A stretch of 50,455 bases of DNA from Gammaproteobacteria bacterium (GTDB lineage: Bacteria > Pseudomonadota > Gammaproteobacteria > Steroidobacterales > Steroidobacteraceae). The position numbers and the translations under genes were made by a program. The stretch covers positions 1 to 50,455 of the forward strand of contig DAHUYP010000003.1 in assembly GCA_027315105.1 (NCBI GenBank), in the 5' to 3' direction. This document shows positions 1 through 8,709 of this stretch, in pieces. The notes under the pieces are model-generated. The model saw only the letters and a program-made list of their open reading frames with translations, was not told the origin of the DNA and made no database searches. Position 1 is the stretch's first letter. The number at the start of each line of letters is the position of its first letter.

Positions 1-2
1 CG

Positions 3-1493
3 CCGCCGGTCGCCGCCGTGACTGCCGAACAGCCGGAACTGGCCGCCGCCGCGCCGCCGGCCCCGAATGTGCACGTCATCACCGACGTGCTGGACGTCGA
101 GGTCAGCCTGGCGGGCGGCGAGCTGCGCCGCGCGGACCTGCTGGCGTACCCGGCGGCCAAGGACACGCCCGACGTGCCGGTGCGGCTGCTCAATCGCGAT
201 GCGCCGGACTCCCTGTTCGTGCTGCAGAGCGGCCTGGGGGGCACGAGCGGCGAGAGCGCCCCGACCCACCTGGCGCTCTACAGCTGCAACGTGCAGCAGC
301 TCAGGCTCAAGAGCGGCCAGGATGAGCTGCAGCTGCCGCTGCATTGGACCGATGGCCACGGCGTCACGGTCACCAAGACCCTGACGTTCCACCGCGGCCG
401 CTATGCCATCGGTCTGGATTACCGTATCGACAATGCATCCGCCGCACCCTGGAGCTTCGCGCCGTACGTGCAGATCCTGCGCTACAACGCGCCGATCGAG
501 CGCTCGTACTTCCGGCCCGACAGTTACGCCTTCAAGGGCCCGGCGATCTACGACGGCAGCAAGTACGAGAAATTCGACATCCAGAAGACCGCCAGGCTCG
601 ACCAATCGATTCGCAACGGCTGGCTGGCGGCGCTGCAGCACCATTTCGTCGCGGCCATCGTGCCGCCCGCCGATGCGGACTATCGATACCAGCTGCAGAC
701 CCAGGGCAACGAGTTCCTGCTCAAGGCCACCGGACCGACGGTCGCGGTGCCCGCCGGCGCGATCGCCGACAGCCATGACACGCTGTTCGTCGGCCCCAAG
801 ATCCAGTCGCAGCTCGACGCCGCGCATCCGAGCCTCGATCTGGTGGCGGACTACGGCACGCTGCGCATCATCGCCACGCCGCTGTTCTGGTTGCTCAATC
901 ACGTGCATTCGCTGGTCGGCAACTGGGGCTTCGCGATCATCATCGTCACGCTGCTGCTCAAGCTGCTGTTCTATCCGTTATCGGAAGCCAGCGGGCGCTC
1001 GATGGCGAAGATGAAGGCGCTGGCGCCGCGGCTCAACAATCTGCGCGAGACCTACAAGGACGATCGCGAGAAACTCAACCGCGCGATGATGGAGCTGTAC
1101 CAGCGCGAGAAGGTCAATCCGCTGGCCGGCTGCCTGCCGATGTTGATCCAGATCCCGGTGTTCCTGGCGTTCTACTGGGTGTTGCGCGACAGCGTCGAGC
1201 TGCGCCAGGCGCCGTTCATCCTCTGGATCAACGACCTGTCGGCGCGCGACCCGCTGTTCGTGCTGCCGGCGCTGATGGCCGGCGCCATGTTCGTGCAGTA
1301 CAAGCTCAATCCGCAGGTCGGCGATCCGATGCAGCAGAAGATCTTCATGATCATGCCGCTGGCGATGTCCGTGACCTTCGCCTTCTTCCCGGCCGGCCTG
1401 GTGCTGTACTGGGTCACGAACACGGTCCTGTCGATCCTGCAGCAGTGGAACATCAACCGCCGAATCGAGACTCCCGGCAGCGCGAAGCGCTGA
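3..1493 (+). CDS. yidC: Membrane protein insertase YidC (5' end outside window)
   Basis: YidC/Oxa1 inserts and folds inner-membrane proteins, alone or with SecYEG. The frame is open from base 3, and the first possible internal start is GTG at 18, so the window cuts off the N-terminal membrane anchor; roughly 50 residues are missing compared with the usual length near 540. What is visible is the large periplasmic beta-sandwich domain (about the first 290 residues), then the conserved 60KD_IMP core. That core begins near [16 protein letters not shown] and includes the cytoplasmic hairpin ([16 protein letters not shown]) and the [16 protein letters not shown] segment, with about five membrane segments. 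The basic C-terminus ends [11 protein letters not shown]. mnmE follows with an overlapping start, the usual gammaproteobacterial order. Identification is secure. Confidence 0.97.
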   Translation, partial: PPVAAVTAEQPELAAAAPPAPNVHVITDVLDVEVSLAGGELRRADLLAYPAAKDTPDVPVRLLNRDAPDSLFVLQSGLGGTSGESAPTHLALYSCNVQQLRLKSGQDELQLPLHWTDGHGVTVTKTLTFHRGRYAIGLDYRIDNASAAPWSFAPYVQILRYNAPIERSYFRPDSYAFKGPAIYDGSKYEKFDIQKTARLDQSIRNGWLAALQHHFVAAIVPPADADYRYQLQTQGNEFLLKATGPTVAVPAGAIADSHDTLFVGPKIQSQLDAAHPSLDLVADYGTLRIIATPLFWLLNHVHSLVGNWGFAIIIVTLLLKLLFYPLSEASGRSMAKMKALAPRLNNLRETYKDDREKLNRAMMELYQREKVNPLAGCLPMLIQIPVFLAFYWVLRDSVELRQAPFILWINDLSARDPLFVLPALMAGAMFVQYKLNPQVGDPMQQKIFMIMPLAMSVTFAFFPAGLVLYWVTNTVLSILQQWNINRRIETPGSAKR

Positions 1494-2852
1494 GCGACAC
1501 CATCGTGGCCGCCGCCACGGCCGCGGGTCGCGGCGCGGTCGCGATCGTGCGCGTCTCGGGCCCGCAGACCGGGTCGATCGCGCGGGCCATGCTCGGCGCG
1601 TTGCCGCCGCCGCGGCTCGCGACCGTGGCGGCGTTTCGCGGCGCCGACGGCCAGGCGATCGACCACGGCCTGGCGCTGTACTTCCCGGCGCCGCATTCCT
1701 ACACCGGCGAGGACCTGCTCGAGCTGCAGGGTCACGGCGGCCCGGTGGTGCCCGAGGCGCTGCTCGCGCGCGCGCTCGAGCTCGGGGCGCGCCGCGCGCA
1801 GCCGGGCGAGTTCACCCAGCGGGCCTACCTCAACGGCAAGCTCGATCTGGCTCAGGCAGAGGCGGTCGCGGATCTGATCGATGCCGCCTCGGGCGCGGCG
1901 GCGCGGGCGGCGCTGCGCTCGCTGCAGGGCGAGTTCTCCAGCCGGGTGCTGGCCCTGAATGCCACGCTCGAGGAACTGCGCGTGTGCGTCGAGGCGGCGA
2001 TCGATTTCGCCGACGAGGAGATCGATGTCCTGTCCGACCAGGCGCTGCAGAGGCGGCTCGAGTCGGCGGCCGCGCAGCTGCAGCAGCTCAAGGCACAGAG
2101 TCGGCAGGGAAGGTTGCTGACCGAAGGCATGACCATCGTGATCGCGGGCCGGCCCAATGCCGGCAAGTCGACCCTGCTCAACCGGCTCGCGGGCCACGAC
2201 GCGGCGATCGTCACGCCGCTGCCGGGTACGACCCGCGACCTGCTGCGCGAGCGCATTCTCCTCGATGGCATGCCGCTGCACGTGCTCGACACGGCGGGCT
2301 TGCGCGAGCCCGGGGATCCGATCGAGGCGGAAGGCATCCGGCGCGCGCGGCGCGATGGAGCGCGCCGATCGCATCCTGTTCGTGCTCGATGCGGCCGCGG
2401 ATCCGGCGCTTGCGGGTTATCTCGAAGAGCGCCCGCGGCTGCCGGTGCAGGTGCCCGTGACGCTGGTTCTCAACAAGGTCGATCTGCTCGATGTGGCCGG
2501 GGCGGCCGTGCTCGCCGGTGTACAGGGCCGCTGCGGGGCATCAGCGGTGTGCCGGCTCTCCGCGCTCACGGGCGAGGGCCTCGAGGCGCTGAGCGCGCAC
2601 CTGCGCTCGAGCGCGGGATTCGAGCCCGCCGAGGGCGCCACGGTGTCTGCGCGTGCGCGCCACGTGGAGGCCCTGGGCAGGGCCGAGGCGCATCTGGCCG
2701 AGGCGGCGCGGCAGCTCGCCGGCCGCGATGCCCGCGAGCTCATCGCCGAGGAACTCAGGCGCGCGCGCGAGGCGCTCGGGGACATCGTCGGCGCGCAGAG
2801 CTCGGATGAGCTGCTCGGGCGCATCTTCGCCTCGTTCTGCATCGGCAAGTGA
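1490..2852 (+). pseudogene. mnmE: tRNA modification GTPase MnmE, interrupted by a +1 frameshift
   Basis: MnmE is the GTPase partner of MnmG in making cmnm5U34 on tRNA wobble uridines. The frame that starts in yidC carries the N-terminal folate-binding domain ([21 protein letters not shown] onward), the G1 motif GRPNAGKST (bases about 2147–2173) and G3 DTAGLRE (about 2288). Near 2340–2355 the homology jumps to the next frame, which continues [14 protein letters not shown]4 NKVD (about 2473) and the C-terminal FCIGK, whose Cys is a conserved functional residue. One extra G in the run gcgcgcggcgcg at about 2346–2352 explains the break. Removing it gives about 453 residues, matching the family. 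The start is unclear: CTG 1490 overlaps the yidC stop and aligns with the usual N-terminus, while an in-frame ATG at 1445 would add 15 residues. Either a sequencing indel or a real lesion is possible. Confidence 0.9.
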
Positions 2853-3013
2853 GGTGCGGGTCGGCTGCGCCGGCCAGGTCATTTCACTATCGTATCGCCT
2901 AAGGCTCAATACCAGCGTTTTCCGGCTGTATTGAGCTCGTTTCAGGACTATTGGCGGCCGCGCCCTCGCCGCCAATTGCGCCCGCCGGGCACCTCACCGC
3001 ACACTGCCGCCCC

Positions 3014-4918
3014 ATGCGTTTCAGCAGAACTTTCGACCTGATCGTGGTCGGCGGCGGCCATGCCGGCACCGAGGCGGCGCTCGCGGGCGCGCGCCTGGGC
3101 TGCGCGACGCTGCTGCTGACCCAGAGCATCGAGACGCTGGGGGCGATGAGCTGCAACCCGGCGATCGGCGGCATCGGCAAAGGGCACCTGGTGCGCGAGA
3201 TCGATGCGCTCGGCGGCGCGATGGCCCGGGCGGCCGACCGGGCCGGCATCCAGTTCCGAACGCTCAATGCCAGCAAGGGTCCGGCCGTCCGCGCGACGCG
3301 TGCGCAGGCCGATCGGCAGCTGTACAGGAAGACGATCCGCGGCCTGCTCGAGAATCAGCCGGGACTATCCTTGTTCCAGCAGGAGGTCTCCGATCTGATC
3401 CTCGAAGGCGGGCGCGTGCGCGCTGTGGTGACGCTCTCCGGCATCGTGTTCGAGGCCCCCGCCGTCGTGCTGACGGTCGGCACGTTCCTCGGCGGACGCA
3501 TTCATGTCGGCCTGGAACACCACGCGGGCGGCCGGGCCGGCGATGCGCCGTCCCTGCCGCTGGCCTCGCGGCTGCGCGAGATCATGCCGCGCTGCGGCCG
3601 GCTCAAGACCGGCACGCCGCCGCGCATCGACGGGCGCACGATCGATTACACGGCGCTGGCCGTGCAGCACAGCGACGCGCCGCTGCCGGTGTTTTCATTC
3701 CTCGGGCGCGCTGCCGAGCACCCGCGGCAGGTGCCGTGTCATATCACGCACACCAACGAGCGTACCCACGACATCATCCGCGCCGCCTTCGATCGTTCGC
3801 CGATGTTCACCGGCGCCATCGCGGGCGTGGGTCCGCGCTACTGCCCGTCGGTGGAAGACAAGGTTCATCGCTTCGCCGACAAGGGCGCGCACCAGGTGTT
3901 CATCGAGCCGGAAGGGCTCGATACGCACGAGGTCTATCCCAACGGCATCTCGACCAGCCTGCCGTTCGACGTGCAATGCGAGTTCGTTCGCAGCATCCGC
4001 GGCCTGGAGCAGGCCCACCTGACGCGGCCCGGCTACGCGATCGAATACGATTTCTTCGATCCGCGCGATCTGCGCGCGTCACTGGAAACCAAGGCGGTCG
4101 GGGGACTGTTCTTCGCCGGCCAGATCAACGGCACCACGGGCTACGAAGAAGCCGCCGCGCAGGGTCTTCTGGCCGGCATCAATGCCGCATTGCATCAGCG
4201 CGGCCAGGCGCCGTGGATCGTGCAACGCCACGAGGGCTACCTCGGCGTGCTGGTCGACGATCTGGTGACGCGCGGCACCGCCGAGCCCTACCGCATGTTC
4301 ACCAGCCGCGCCGAGCATCGCCTGCTGCTGCGCGAGGACAACGCCGATGCCCGGCTCACGCCACGGGGGCGCGAGCTGGGACTCATCGATGACGAGCGCT
4401 GGGCATTCTTCGAGGCCAAGCAGCGCGCGCTCGAGAGCGAATTCGAGCGCCTGCGCTCGCGCCGGCTCAAGCCGGGACAGATACCGCGGGAATGGGCGCA
4501 GCGGGTGCTCGGCGGGAGCGCCCCAGCCCGCGACGTCTCGGTTTTCGAGCTGTTGCGCCGCCCCGAAGTGAGTTATCAGTCGCTGCTGGAACTCGACCCG
4601 ACGCTCGCCATCGGGGCGCTGTCCGACGATCGGCTGGCGCCGCAGGTGCAGCGCGACATGGAAGTGCGGGCCCGCTATGCCGGCTACATCGAGCGTGCTG
4701 CGGACGACATTGAACGCGTGCGCCGGCACGAGCAGACACCGCTGCCGGAGGATCTGGACTACGCCGCGCTGGCCGGGCTGTCGATCGAGGTCCGACAGAA
4801 GCTCGCTGCAGTGCGTCCGGCGACCCTCGGCCAGGCCGCGCGCGTGCCCGGCGTCACGCCGGCCGCGATCTCGATCCTGGTGGTGCACCTGCACCGACGC
4901 GCGCCGCGCGTCGCCTGA
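3014..4918 (+). CDS. mnmG: tRNA uridine-5-carboxymethylaminomethyl(34) synthesis enzyme MnmG
   Basis: This FAD-dependent enzyme works with MnmE on tRNA wobble U34. ATG 3014 gives 634 residues, close to the usual 630, and begins [20 protein letters not shown] with the dinucleotide-binding VGGGHAG motif. An upstream TTG at 2951 would add 21 unconserved residues and is not preferred. Conserved family blocks are [22 protein letters not shown], the [13 protein letters not shown] motif, [19 protein letters not shown] and the C-terminal helical MnmE/tRNA-binding domain ending [12 protein letters not shown]. About 160 bases of non-coding sequence separate it from mnmE. In most gammaproteobacteria rsmG follows immediately; here it does not. 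Confidence 0.97.
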   Translation: MRFSRTFDLIVVGGGHAGTEAALAGARLGCATLLLTQSIETLGAMSCNPAIGGIGKGHLVREIDALGGAMARAADRAGIQFRTLNASKGPAVRATRAQADRQLYRKTIRGLLENQPGLSLFQQEVSDLILEGGRVRAVVTLSGIVFEAPAVVLTVGTFLGGRIHVGLEHHAGGRAGDAPSLPLASRLREIMPRCGRLKTGTPPRIDGRTIDYTALAVQHSDAPLPVFSFLGRAAEHPRQVPCHITHTNERTHDIIRAAFDRSPMFTGAIAGVGPRYCPSVEDKVHRFADKGAHQVFIEPEGLDTHEVYPNGISTSLPFDVQCEFVRSIRGLEQAHLTRPGYAIEYDFFDPRDLRASLETKAVGGLFFAGQINGTTGYEEAAAQGLLAGINAALHQRGQAPWIVQRHEGYLGVLVDDLVTRGTAEPYRMFTSRAEHRLLLREDNADARLTPRGRELGLIDDERWAFFEAKQRALESEFERLRSRRLKPGQIPREWAQRVLGGSAPARDVSVFELLRRPEVSYQSLLELDPTLAIGALSDDRLAPQVQRDMEVRARYAGYIERAADDIERVRRHEQTPLPEDLDYAALAGLSIEVRQKLAAVRPATLGQAARVPGVTPAAISILVVHLHRRAPRVA

Positions 4919-5035
4919 ACCGGCCTGTCGGCGCCCACCGGGGCCGGCGGACGCGGCCGGCACCGCCCGCACGGCGACATTGGGCTGTTCGGCCCCGATG
5001 GCGCTAAGATCGACGCGTTGCAGCGTTCCAATCCA

Positions 5036-5043
5036 GGAGGGGT
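5036..5043 (+). promoter_or_regulatory. Strong Shine-Dalgarno of the CBS gene
   Basis: An AGGAGGGG run lies six bases before ATG 5049, an unusually good ribosome binding site for this window. It fixes the start of the tandem-CBS gene. Confidence 0.7.
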
Positions 5044-5048
5044 GAGAC

Positions 5049-5477
5049 ATGGCGACGGCGGCGCAACTGCTGAAACAGAAGGATCGCGTCATCCACAGCA
5101 TCGAGCCGGATTCGCCGGTTCTCGAGGCGATTCGGCTCATGGCCGAACACAGTGTCGGCGCGCTGCTCGTGATGCACGGCACGCAGCTCGTGGGCGTGGT
5201 CTCGGAACGCGACTATGCCCGCAAGGTCATCCTGAAGGGACGCTCCTCGAGCGAAACCCCGGTGTCGCAGATCATGAGCTCCCCGGTGCTGACGGTGCGC
5301 CCGGATCAGAGCGTGCGCGAGTGCATGCGGATCATGAGCGAGAAGCGCGTGCGGCATCTGCCGGTGGTGGAGGGCGAGCGCGTCGTCGGCGTGCTGTCGA
5401 TCGGTGACCTGGTGCGTTCGGTGCTCGAGGAGCAGCAGCAGACGATCGAGCAGCTCGAGCGCTACATCCATTACTAG
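5049..5477 (+). CDS. Tandem CBS-domain protein
   Basis: A 142-residue protein made of two CBS domains. The first covers roughly residues 10–65 (ending VGVVSERDYARKVIL) and the second roughly 72–130 (VSQIMSSPVLTVRPDQSV to VVGVLSIGDLVRSVL). A short charged helix EEQQQTIEQLERYI follows. Stand-alone CBS pairs usually bind adenosine nucleotides and act as energy or redox sensors, but the ligand and partner cannot be read from sequence. The gene is monocistronic: a strong ribosome binding site precedes it and a hairpin terminator follows. Family assignment is firm; function is unknown. Confidence 0.92.
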   Translation: MATAAQLLKQKDRVIHSIEPDSPVLEAIRLMAEHSVGALLVMHGTQLVGVVSERDYARKVILKGRSSSETPVSQIMSSPVLTVRPDQSVRECMRIMSEKRVRHLPVVEGERVVGVLSIGDLVRSVLEEQQQTIEQLERYIHY

Positions 5478-5506
5478 CCGAACTTCGCAGATTCGAAAGT
5501 AATTGG

Positions 5507-5533
5507 GCCGCCCCGACCGGGGCGGCTTCCTTT
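5507..5533 (+). terminator. Rho-independent terminator after the CBS gene
   Basis: The 8-bp GC stem GCCGCCCC / GGGGCGGC with loop GACC spans 5507–5526 and is followed by TTCCTTT. It ends the CBS transcript, and the RHS fragment begins only about 25 bases later. Confidence 0.85.
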
Positions 5534-5555
5534 CAAGCGTTCGATCTTCTTCGCT

Positions 5556-6404
5556 CTGAAGGAGTCTTATGACGAGTCCGGGAATATTCTCGGCGAATAC
5601 GACGGTAGCGGTAATCTGGTCGAGGAGACCGTATGGCTCGGCGATATCCCGGTCGCGACGCTGCGTCCTGACCCGGCGAGCGGGGTCGACATCCATGACG
5701 TTCACACCGATCAGCTGAACACGCCCAGGAAGATCATCGCGGCGAGCACCAACGCGCTCGTGTGGCGCATCCACCAGGATCCGTTCGGCACGGCCGCGCC
5801 GAACCAGCATCCCGGTGGGCTCGGAACGTTCGTCTACAACCTGAGATTCCCCGGGCAGCTCTACATGGCGGAGACGGGGCTGAATTACTATTACTTCAGA
5901 GATTATGATCCCAATGTTGGTAGGTATGTGGAGTCAGACCCGATCGGGCTAAAGGGCGGGATCAACGTGTACGCCTATGTTGGCGATAACCCGGTCTCGA
6001 GCACTGACCCGCTTGGTCTTTGGCAAATAGCGCTAGGCGTTGGAGCCGGAAGAGGTTTCGAATTTATCATCGGCAACAATGGTGGGACCGGCCTATTCAA
6101 TGGCCAGTGGACGATCGGTGCATATGCTGGCGTCGGCCGTGGATTTGCAGTGAGCATACACCCGACTGACACAGGGTGTGTGCAAAGCGGCTCTAACTTT
6201 GGACTACAAGGGATCGGTCAATTTGGGTTGGGCGATGGCGTAGAAGGAGAATTCCACGTAGGTGAGGAGAACTCGTTGGCGGTAATTGTCACGGTACCAG
6301 GCACACCGCTGAGTGCCTCGTTCGGGTCAGAAGGCCCACAAGGGCCGATACTCACGTTCGGCAAAGCAATCGTCGTGGGTGCCGGAGTGACAATCCATTT
6401 TTGA
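5556..6404 (+). CDS. Orphan RHS C-terminal tip with unrecognised Gly-rich terminal domain (5'-truncated)
   Basis: Homology to the conserved end of RHS-repeat proteins starts abruptly near 5559 with YDESGNILGEYD. It continues through ETVWLGDIPVATLRP, HTDQLNTPRK, DPFGTAAP, YNLRFPGQ and the RHS core signature GRYVESDPIGL…DPLGLW (ending about 6020). No RHS body lies upstream, and no ATG or GTG start exists at the 5' edge (first in-frame GTG is 5760), so this looks like a displaced tip rather than a complete gene. After the core come about 125 residues with no family I recognise: glycine-rich, with alternating beta-type repeats (VGAGRGFEF, AGVGRGFAVSI), ending GAGVTIHF. Position directly after DPxGL is where polymorphic toxin domains sit. 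The DNA becomes AT-richer from about 5885. The next gene, a small membrane protein, is the natural immunity candidate (inference). Confidence 0.8.
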   Translation: MKESYDESGNILGEYDGSGNLVEETVWLGDIPVATLRPDPASGVDIHDVHTDQLNTPRKIIAASTNALVWRIHQDPFGTAAPNQHPGGLGTFVYNLRFPGQLYMAETGLNYYYFRDYDPNVGRYVESDPIGLKGGINVYAYVGDNPVSSTDPLGLWQIALGVGAGRGFEFIIGNNGGTGLFNGQWTIGAYAGVGRGFAVSIHPTDTGCVQSGSNFGLQGIGQFGLGDGVEGEFHVGEENSLAVIVTVPGTPLSASFGSEGPQGPILTFGKAIVVGAGVTIHF

Positions 6405-6420
6405 GATCGGCGAGCAAGAC

Positions 6421-6828
6421 GTGGTCATGTGGTTGCTTGGAAGAATCGGCGTTGTTGCGCTAATCACGGTTGCAATACTCTCCATTCCGATTGGACGTTC
6501 CAATCTAGACTGGCCAGCGGCGATTTTGATTGGATTGGTTGTTTCCGTTGCGCTGTTTGTATGGTTAAAGGCAATTCGATACCGTCAATGTATCGACTGG
6601 TCCTCGCCCTATTCGACTCGAAAGCCGTTTTGGCCAATGACCAAATTTCCGCTTCGATATTGGTTTGTGACTTCTGTTGGGCTTATGGTGGGCGGCGCGG
6701 CCGGAATTGCAATGACGCTTTGGAGCCACTCCGGTCGTGAGAGCGTACCTGGAACATTTGCGGTTCTGGGTCTTGGTATTTTTGTAGCTCTCAGGCTCTT
6801 CATTAGGAACTCTGCCTCGGGTACCTAA
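6421..6828 (+). CDS. Small four-helix membrane protein, candidate immunity partner of the RHS tip
   Basis: About 135 residues starting at GTG 6421, or 133 from ATG 6427, only 16–22 bases after the RHS tip stop. Four hydrophobic segments are visible, at roughly residues 3–25 (LLGRIGVVALITVAIL), 30–50 (WPAAILIGLVVSVALFVWL), 78–102 and 112–130. The loop between the second and third is polar and aromatic. I recognise no family. Base composition is distinctly lower in GC than the flanking housekeeping genes and matches the end of the RHS tip, suggesting the two arrived together. Immunity proteins against pore-forming or membrane-targeting toxins often look like this, but here that role rests only on position and topology. 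Confidence 0.65.
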   Translation: MVMWLLGRIGVVALITVAILSIPIGRSNLDWPAAILIGLVVSVALFVWLKAIRYRQCIDWSSPYSTRKPFWPMTKFPLRYWFVTSVGLMVGGAAGIAMTLWSHSGRESVPGTFAVLGLGIFVALRLFIRNSASGT

Positions 6829-7101
6829 CTCGCTGCATGCTGGCTCAACGTACAGGTAAGTTGCGAAGCGCAACGCGGCGCCAGCCGCTCCTTACAGCGT
6901 GCGCGACGGTCGGCTGCCGATTGTTGGCTGTCGCCACCGGTTCTGCGCCGTTATTCAAGCGAGGCAGGCTAGCCTCGGCGCGGCTTTTGTGGCCTACGGG
7001 TTGATGCACTGTGCCGCTGAGATCGCTTGAGTCCCCAGGATAGACGGTTGGCTGCCGTTTGCATCAAAACCGCTGTGGGAACAGGGGCGTGCCTGGCCGG
7101 C
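6829..7101. other. Non-coding stretch of the accessory island
   Basis: No convincing gene on either strand. The only structure noted is a short inverted repeat around 6959–6976 (CGAGGC / GCCTCG), too weak to name. It lies between the small membrane protein and the PIN remnant and looks like recombination debris. Confidence 0.5.
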
Positions 7102-7330
7102 TCAGCCCTGCAGTTCGAGGATGCCGGACGCCTCGCAGGCGGTGCGGATGGGAATGCCCTTCTAAATCCCCGAGGACCGGGAGATCCTGATCGTCGGTGA
7201 TGATCGAGTCGGTCTTGGCGGCTCGGGCGATGGCGAGGACATGACTGTCGTCGGGGGCGCGGCAGACGGGCACCAGCCTGACATCGAGACGAGCACGATC
7301 GTATCCTTTGCAAATCGGCGCCCGTCTACC
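7102..7330 (-). pseudogene. Remnant of a PIN-domain (VapC-like) toxin, frameshifted
   Basis: On the minus strand the segment reads VRLVPVCRAPDDSHVLAIA, then SIITDDQDLPVLGDL, which is the C-terminal half of a PIN-domain ribonuclease: the R-x-PDD-x-x-L block and the TDDxDLxxLG acidic block. Near 7155 the frame shifts by one base and the remaining IPIRTACEASGILELQG ends at TGA 7102–7104. The N-terminal half with the first catalytic Asp is missing, and no antitoxin is seen. It is a decayed toxin gene, consistent with the region being a graveyard of mobile or competition genes. Confidence 0.65.
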
Positions 7331-7392
7331 GTGACCGCCAAATCGGCCGACCGCGCGACTCATGATCGTGATCCCCAACTTGATAACAGCGC

Positions 7393-8031
7393 TTACGACA
7401 GAACGGCAATGCCGTCCACCAGGCAATGGGCCAGAATGTTCGCCCACAAGTTGCGCCGCCAAAGGTACAGCACGGTGAGCGTCAGGCCCCCAAAGCCCGC
7501 AACGATCAGATGCGCCCAGCCCCAAGGCCCGACATGGGCAAGCGTGAACAGCACGAGTGGAACCCCGAAGGCGATGCTGCGCCGCCGCGTCCACGCTTGC
7601 AGTCGTTCAATGGGGTAGCCGCGAAACAGCACCTCTTCCGAGACCCCCGCGCGCACGACCGATGCAGCTAACCACCACGTTGGTGCTGCCCGTAGTTGCT
7701 CTACCTGCTGTTCCTCGCTCAAATGCAGAGCCGGGAGCACGACCGCGTACAACAGCCACAGGCCGGCGAGAGTCGCGATACCGACGGCAAGACCGGCCGC
7801 AACATCGGCGAAAGTTGGTCGGCGAAAGCCGATTGAGGCCAACGGCCGACATTCCACGCCAATCACGTAGATCAGGGTCATCGCAACCAGCGCCCAGTAG
7901 ATGAGCTCATTGCCGAGCATGTGGGTGACGTCGATCAACTCGTGATCCCAGACCGGAAAAGGCAGGCTGCCCAGCCCGAGTGACAGAGCAAGTCCGATCC
8001 AGAGCTTGATCCTGTCGGGTAGCGCCTTCAC
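7393..8031 (-). CDS. CPBP-family intramembrane metalloprotease
   Basis: 212 residues with about six membrane segments and the three CPBP (CAAX protease and bacteriocin-processing, formerly Abi) motifs: EEVLFRG (E132, E133, R137), FTLAHVG (H166) and NILAHCLVDG (N198, H202). These supply the predicted metal site. Bacterial members are linked to bacteriocin self-immunity or peptide processing; the substrate here is unknown. The GTG start shares a GTGA overlap with the stop of the upstream TetR gene, so the two are almost certainly translated together and the protease is probably under that repressor's control. Catalytic residues are all present, so it should be active. Confidence 0.88.
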   Translation of the reverse strand: MKALPDRIKLWIGLALSLGLGSLPFPVWDHELIDVTHMLGNELIYWALVAMTLIYVIGVECRPLASIGFRRPTFADVAAGLAVGIATLAGLWLLYAVVLPALHLSEEQQVEQLRAAPTWWLAASVVRAGVSEEVLFRGYPIERLQAWTRRRSIAFGVPLVLFTLAHVGPWGWAHLIVAGFGGLTLTVLYLWRRNLWANILAHCLVDGIAVLS

Positions 8032-8681
8032 GCCCGGTTCCGCCTCTTGGCGTGGTCTTTCCCCGGATCGGCCAGCGACCGAGGTCGCCGCCGACGCAGT
8101 GCGTCCTGATCCGGCTGCGGTTCGATCCGAGCAGCGTTCCTTGCTCGTAACATTTCAATAAAGACATCGAGCGACTGCGTGGTGCGACGCACGTTCCCGG
8201 ACGTGAGTAGTTCCATCATCAGTCCGTCGAACACCGCCCCCACCAGAATCGCGGTCTGTGGGTCCCGCAGCGCGGGCGGCAACCGCGATTGGATGATCTG
8301 CGCCCAGCCGATGGACAGTTCTCTCAGGTACTTGGCAAACGCTTCCGGCTTTTGCAGCGCCGTGAAGTGCACTTCGTACAGCAGCCGCCAATAGGGCAGC
8401 AGTTCGGGTGCGGTGGCGTGCATCCAGAATTGCTTCATCGGGGACGACGTACCCCCAGGAGGGACGTTCGAAGCCTCGCTCGTCAGAATGAAACGTAGAC
8501 GACCGTGAATCTGGCGAAGCACCTCGTCGAGCAACCGCTCCTTCGATTTGAAATGGAAGATCAGCAGGCGCGCGCTCGTACCAATGGCCTTCGCCAGGGG
8601 GCGCAATGAAAGCTCGGCCACGCCGTGCTCCAGGAGATATCCCATCGCCGCCTGGAGTAATTCGTCCTTGCGCTCGCCCAT
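8028..8681 (-). CDS. TetR-family transcriptional regulator
   Basis: An N-terminal TetR helix-turn-helix (roughly residues 5–50: LLEHGVAELSLRPLAKAIGTSARLL then FHFKSKERLLDEVL) is followed by a helical ligand-binding domain and a basic tail. I choose ATG 8681 (217 residues, MGERKDELLQ) because a perfect inverted repeat begins two bases upstream. Starts at 8690 or 8717 would place that operator inside coding sequence. No clear Shine-Dalgarno precedes it, so a leaderless or weakly translated message is possible. It overlaps the CPBP protease gene by four bases. The ligand is unknown. By family precedent it probably represses itself and the protease. Confidence 0.9.
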   Translation of the reverse strand: MGERKDELLQAAMGYLLEHGVAELSLRPLAKAIGTSARLLIFHFKSKERLLDEVLRQIHGRLRFILTSEASNVPPGGTSSPMKQFWMHATAPELLPYWRLLYEVHFTALQKPEAFAKYLRELSIGWAQIIQSRLPPALRDPQTAILVGAVFDGLMMELLTSGNVRRTTQSLDVFIEMLRARNAARIEPQPDQDALRRRRPRSLADPGKDHAKRRNRA

Positions 8682-8683
8682 GA

Positions 8684-8709
8684 AACACATGTTACATGGA
8701 ACATGTGTT
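8684..8709. promoter_or_regulatory. Perfect palindromic operator of the TetR–CPBP operon
   Basis: AACACATGTT, six bases (ACATGG), then AACATGTGTT: a perfect 10-bp inverted repeat immediately before the TetR start codon. Symmetry, size and position are what a TetR-family dimer site looks like, implying autorepression. Confidence 0.75.

Noticed and set aside
1172-2374. Long minus-strand frame opposite yidC and mnmE
   Set aside because: Arg/Ala-rich composition and no family features; it mirrors the plus-strand genes and is a GC-bias artefact.
5569-5721. ATG 5569 after a GGAG-like element as a small gene start
   Set aside because: It is out of frame with the RHS homology and gives a basic, feature-less peptide ending after about 50 codons.
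6829-7101. Possible RNA gene in the island gap
   Set aside because: No tRNA-like cloverleaf or strong structured element could be recognised.
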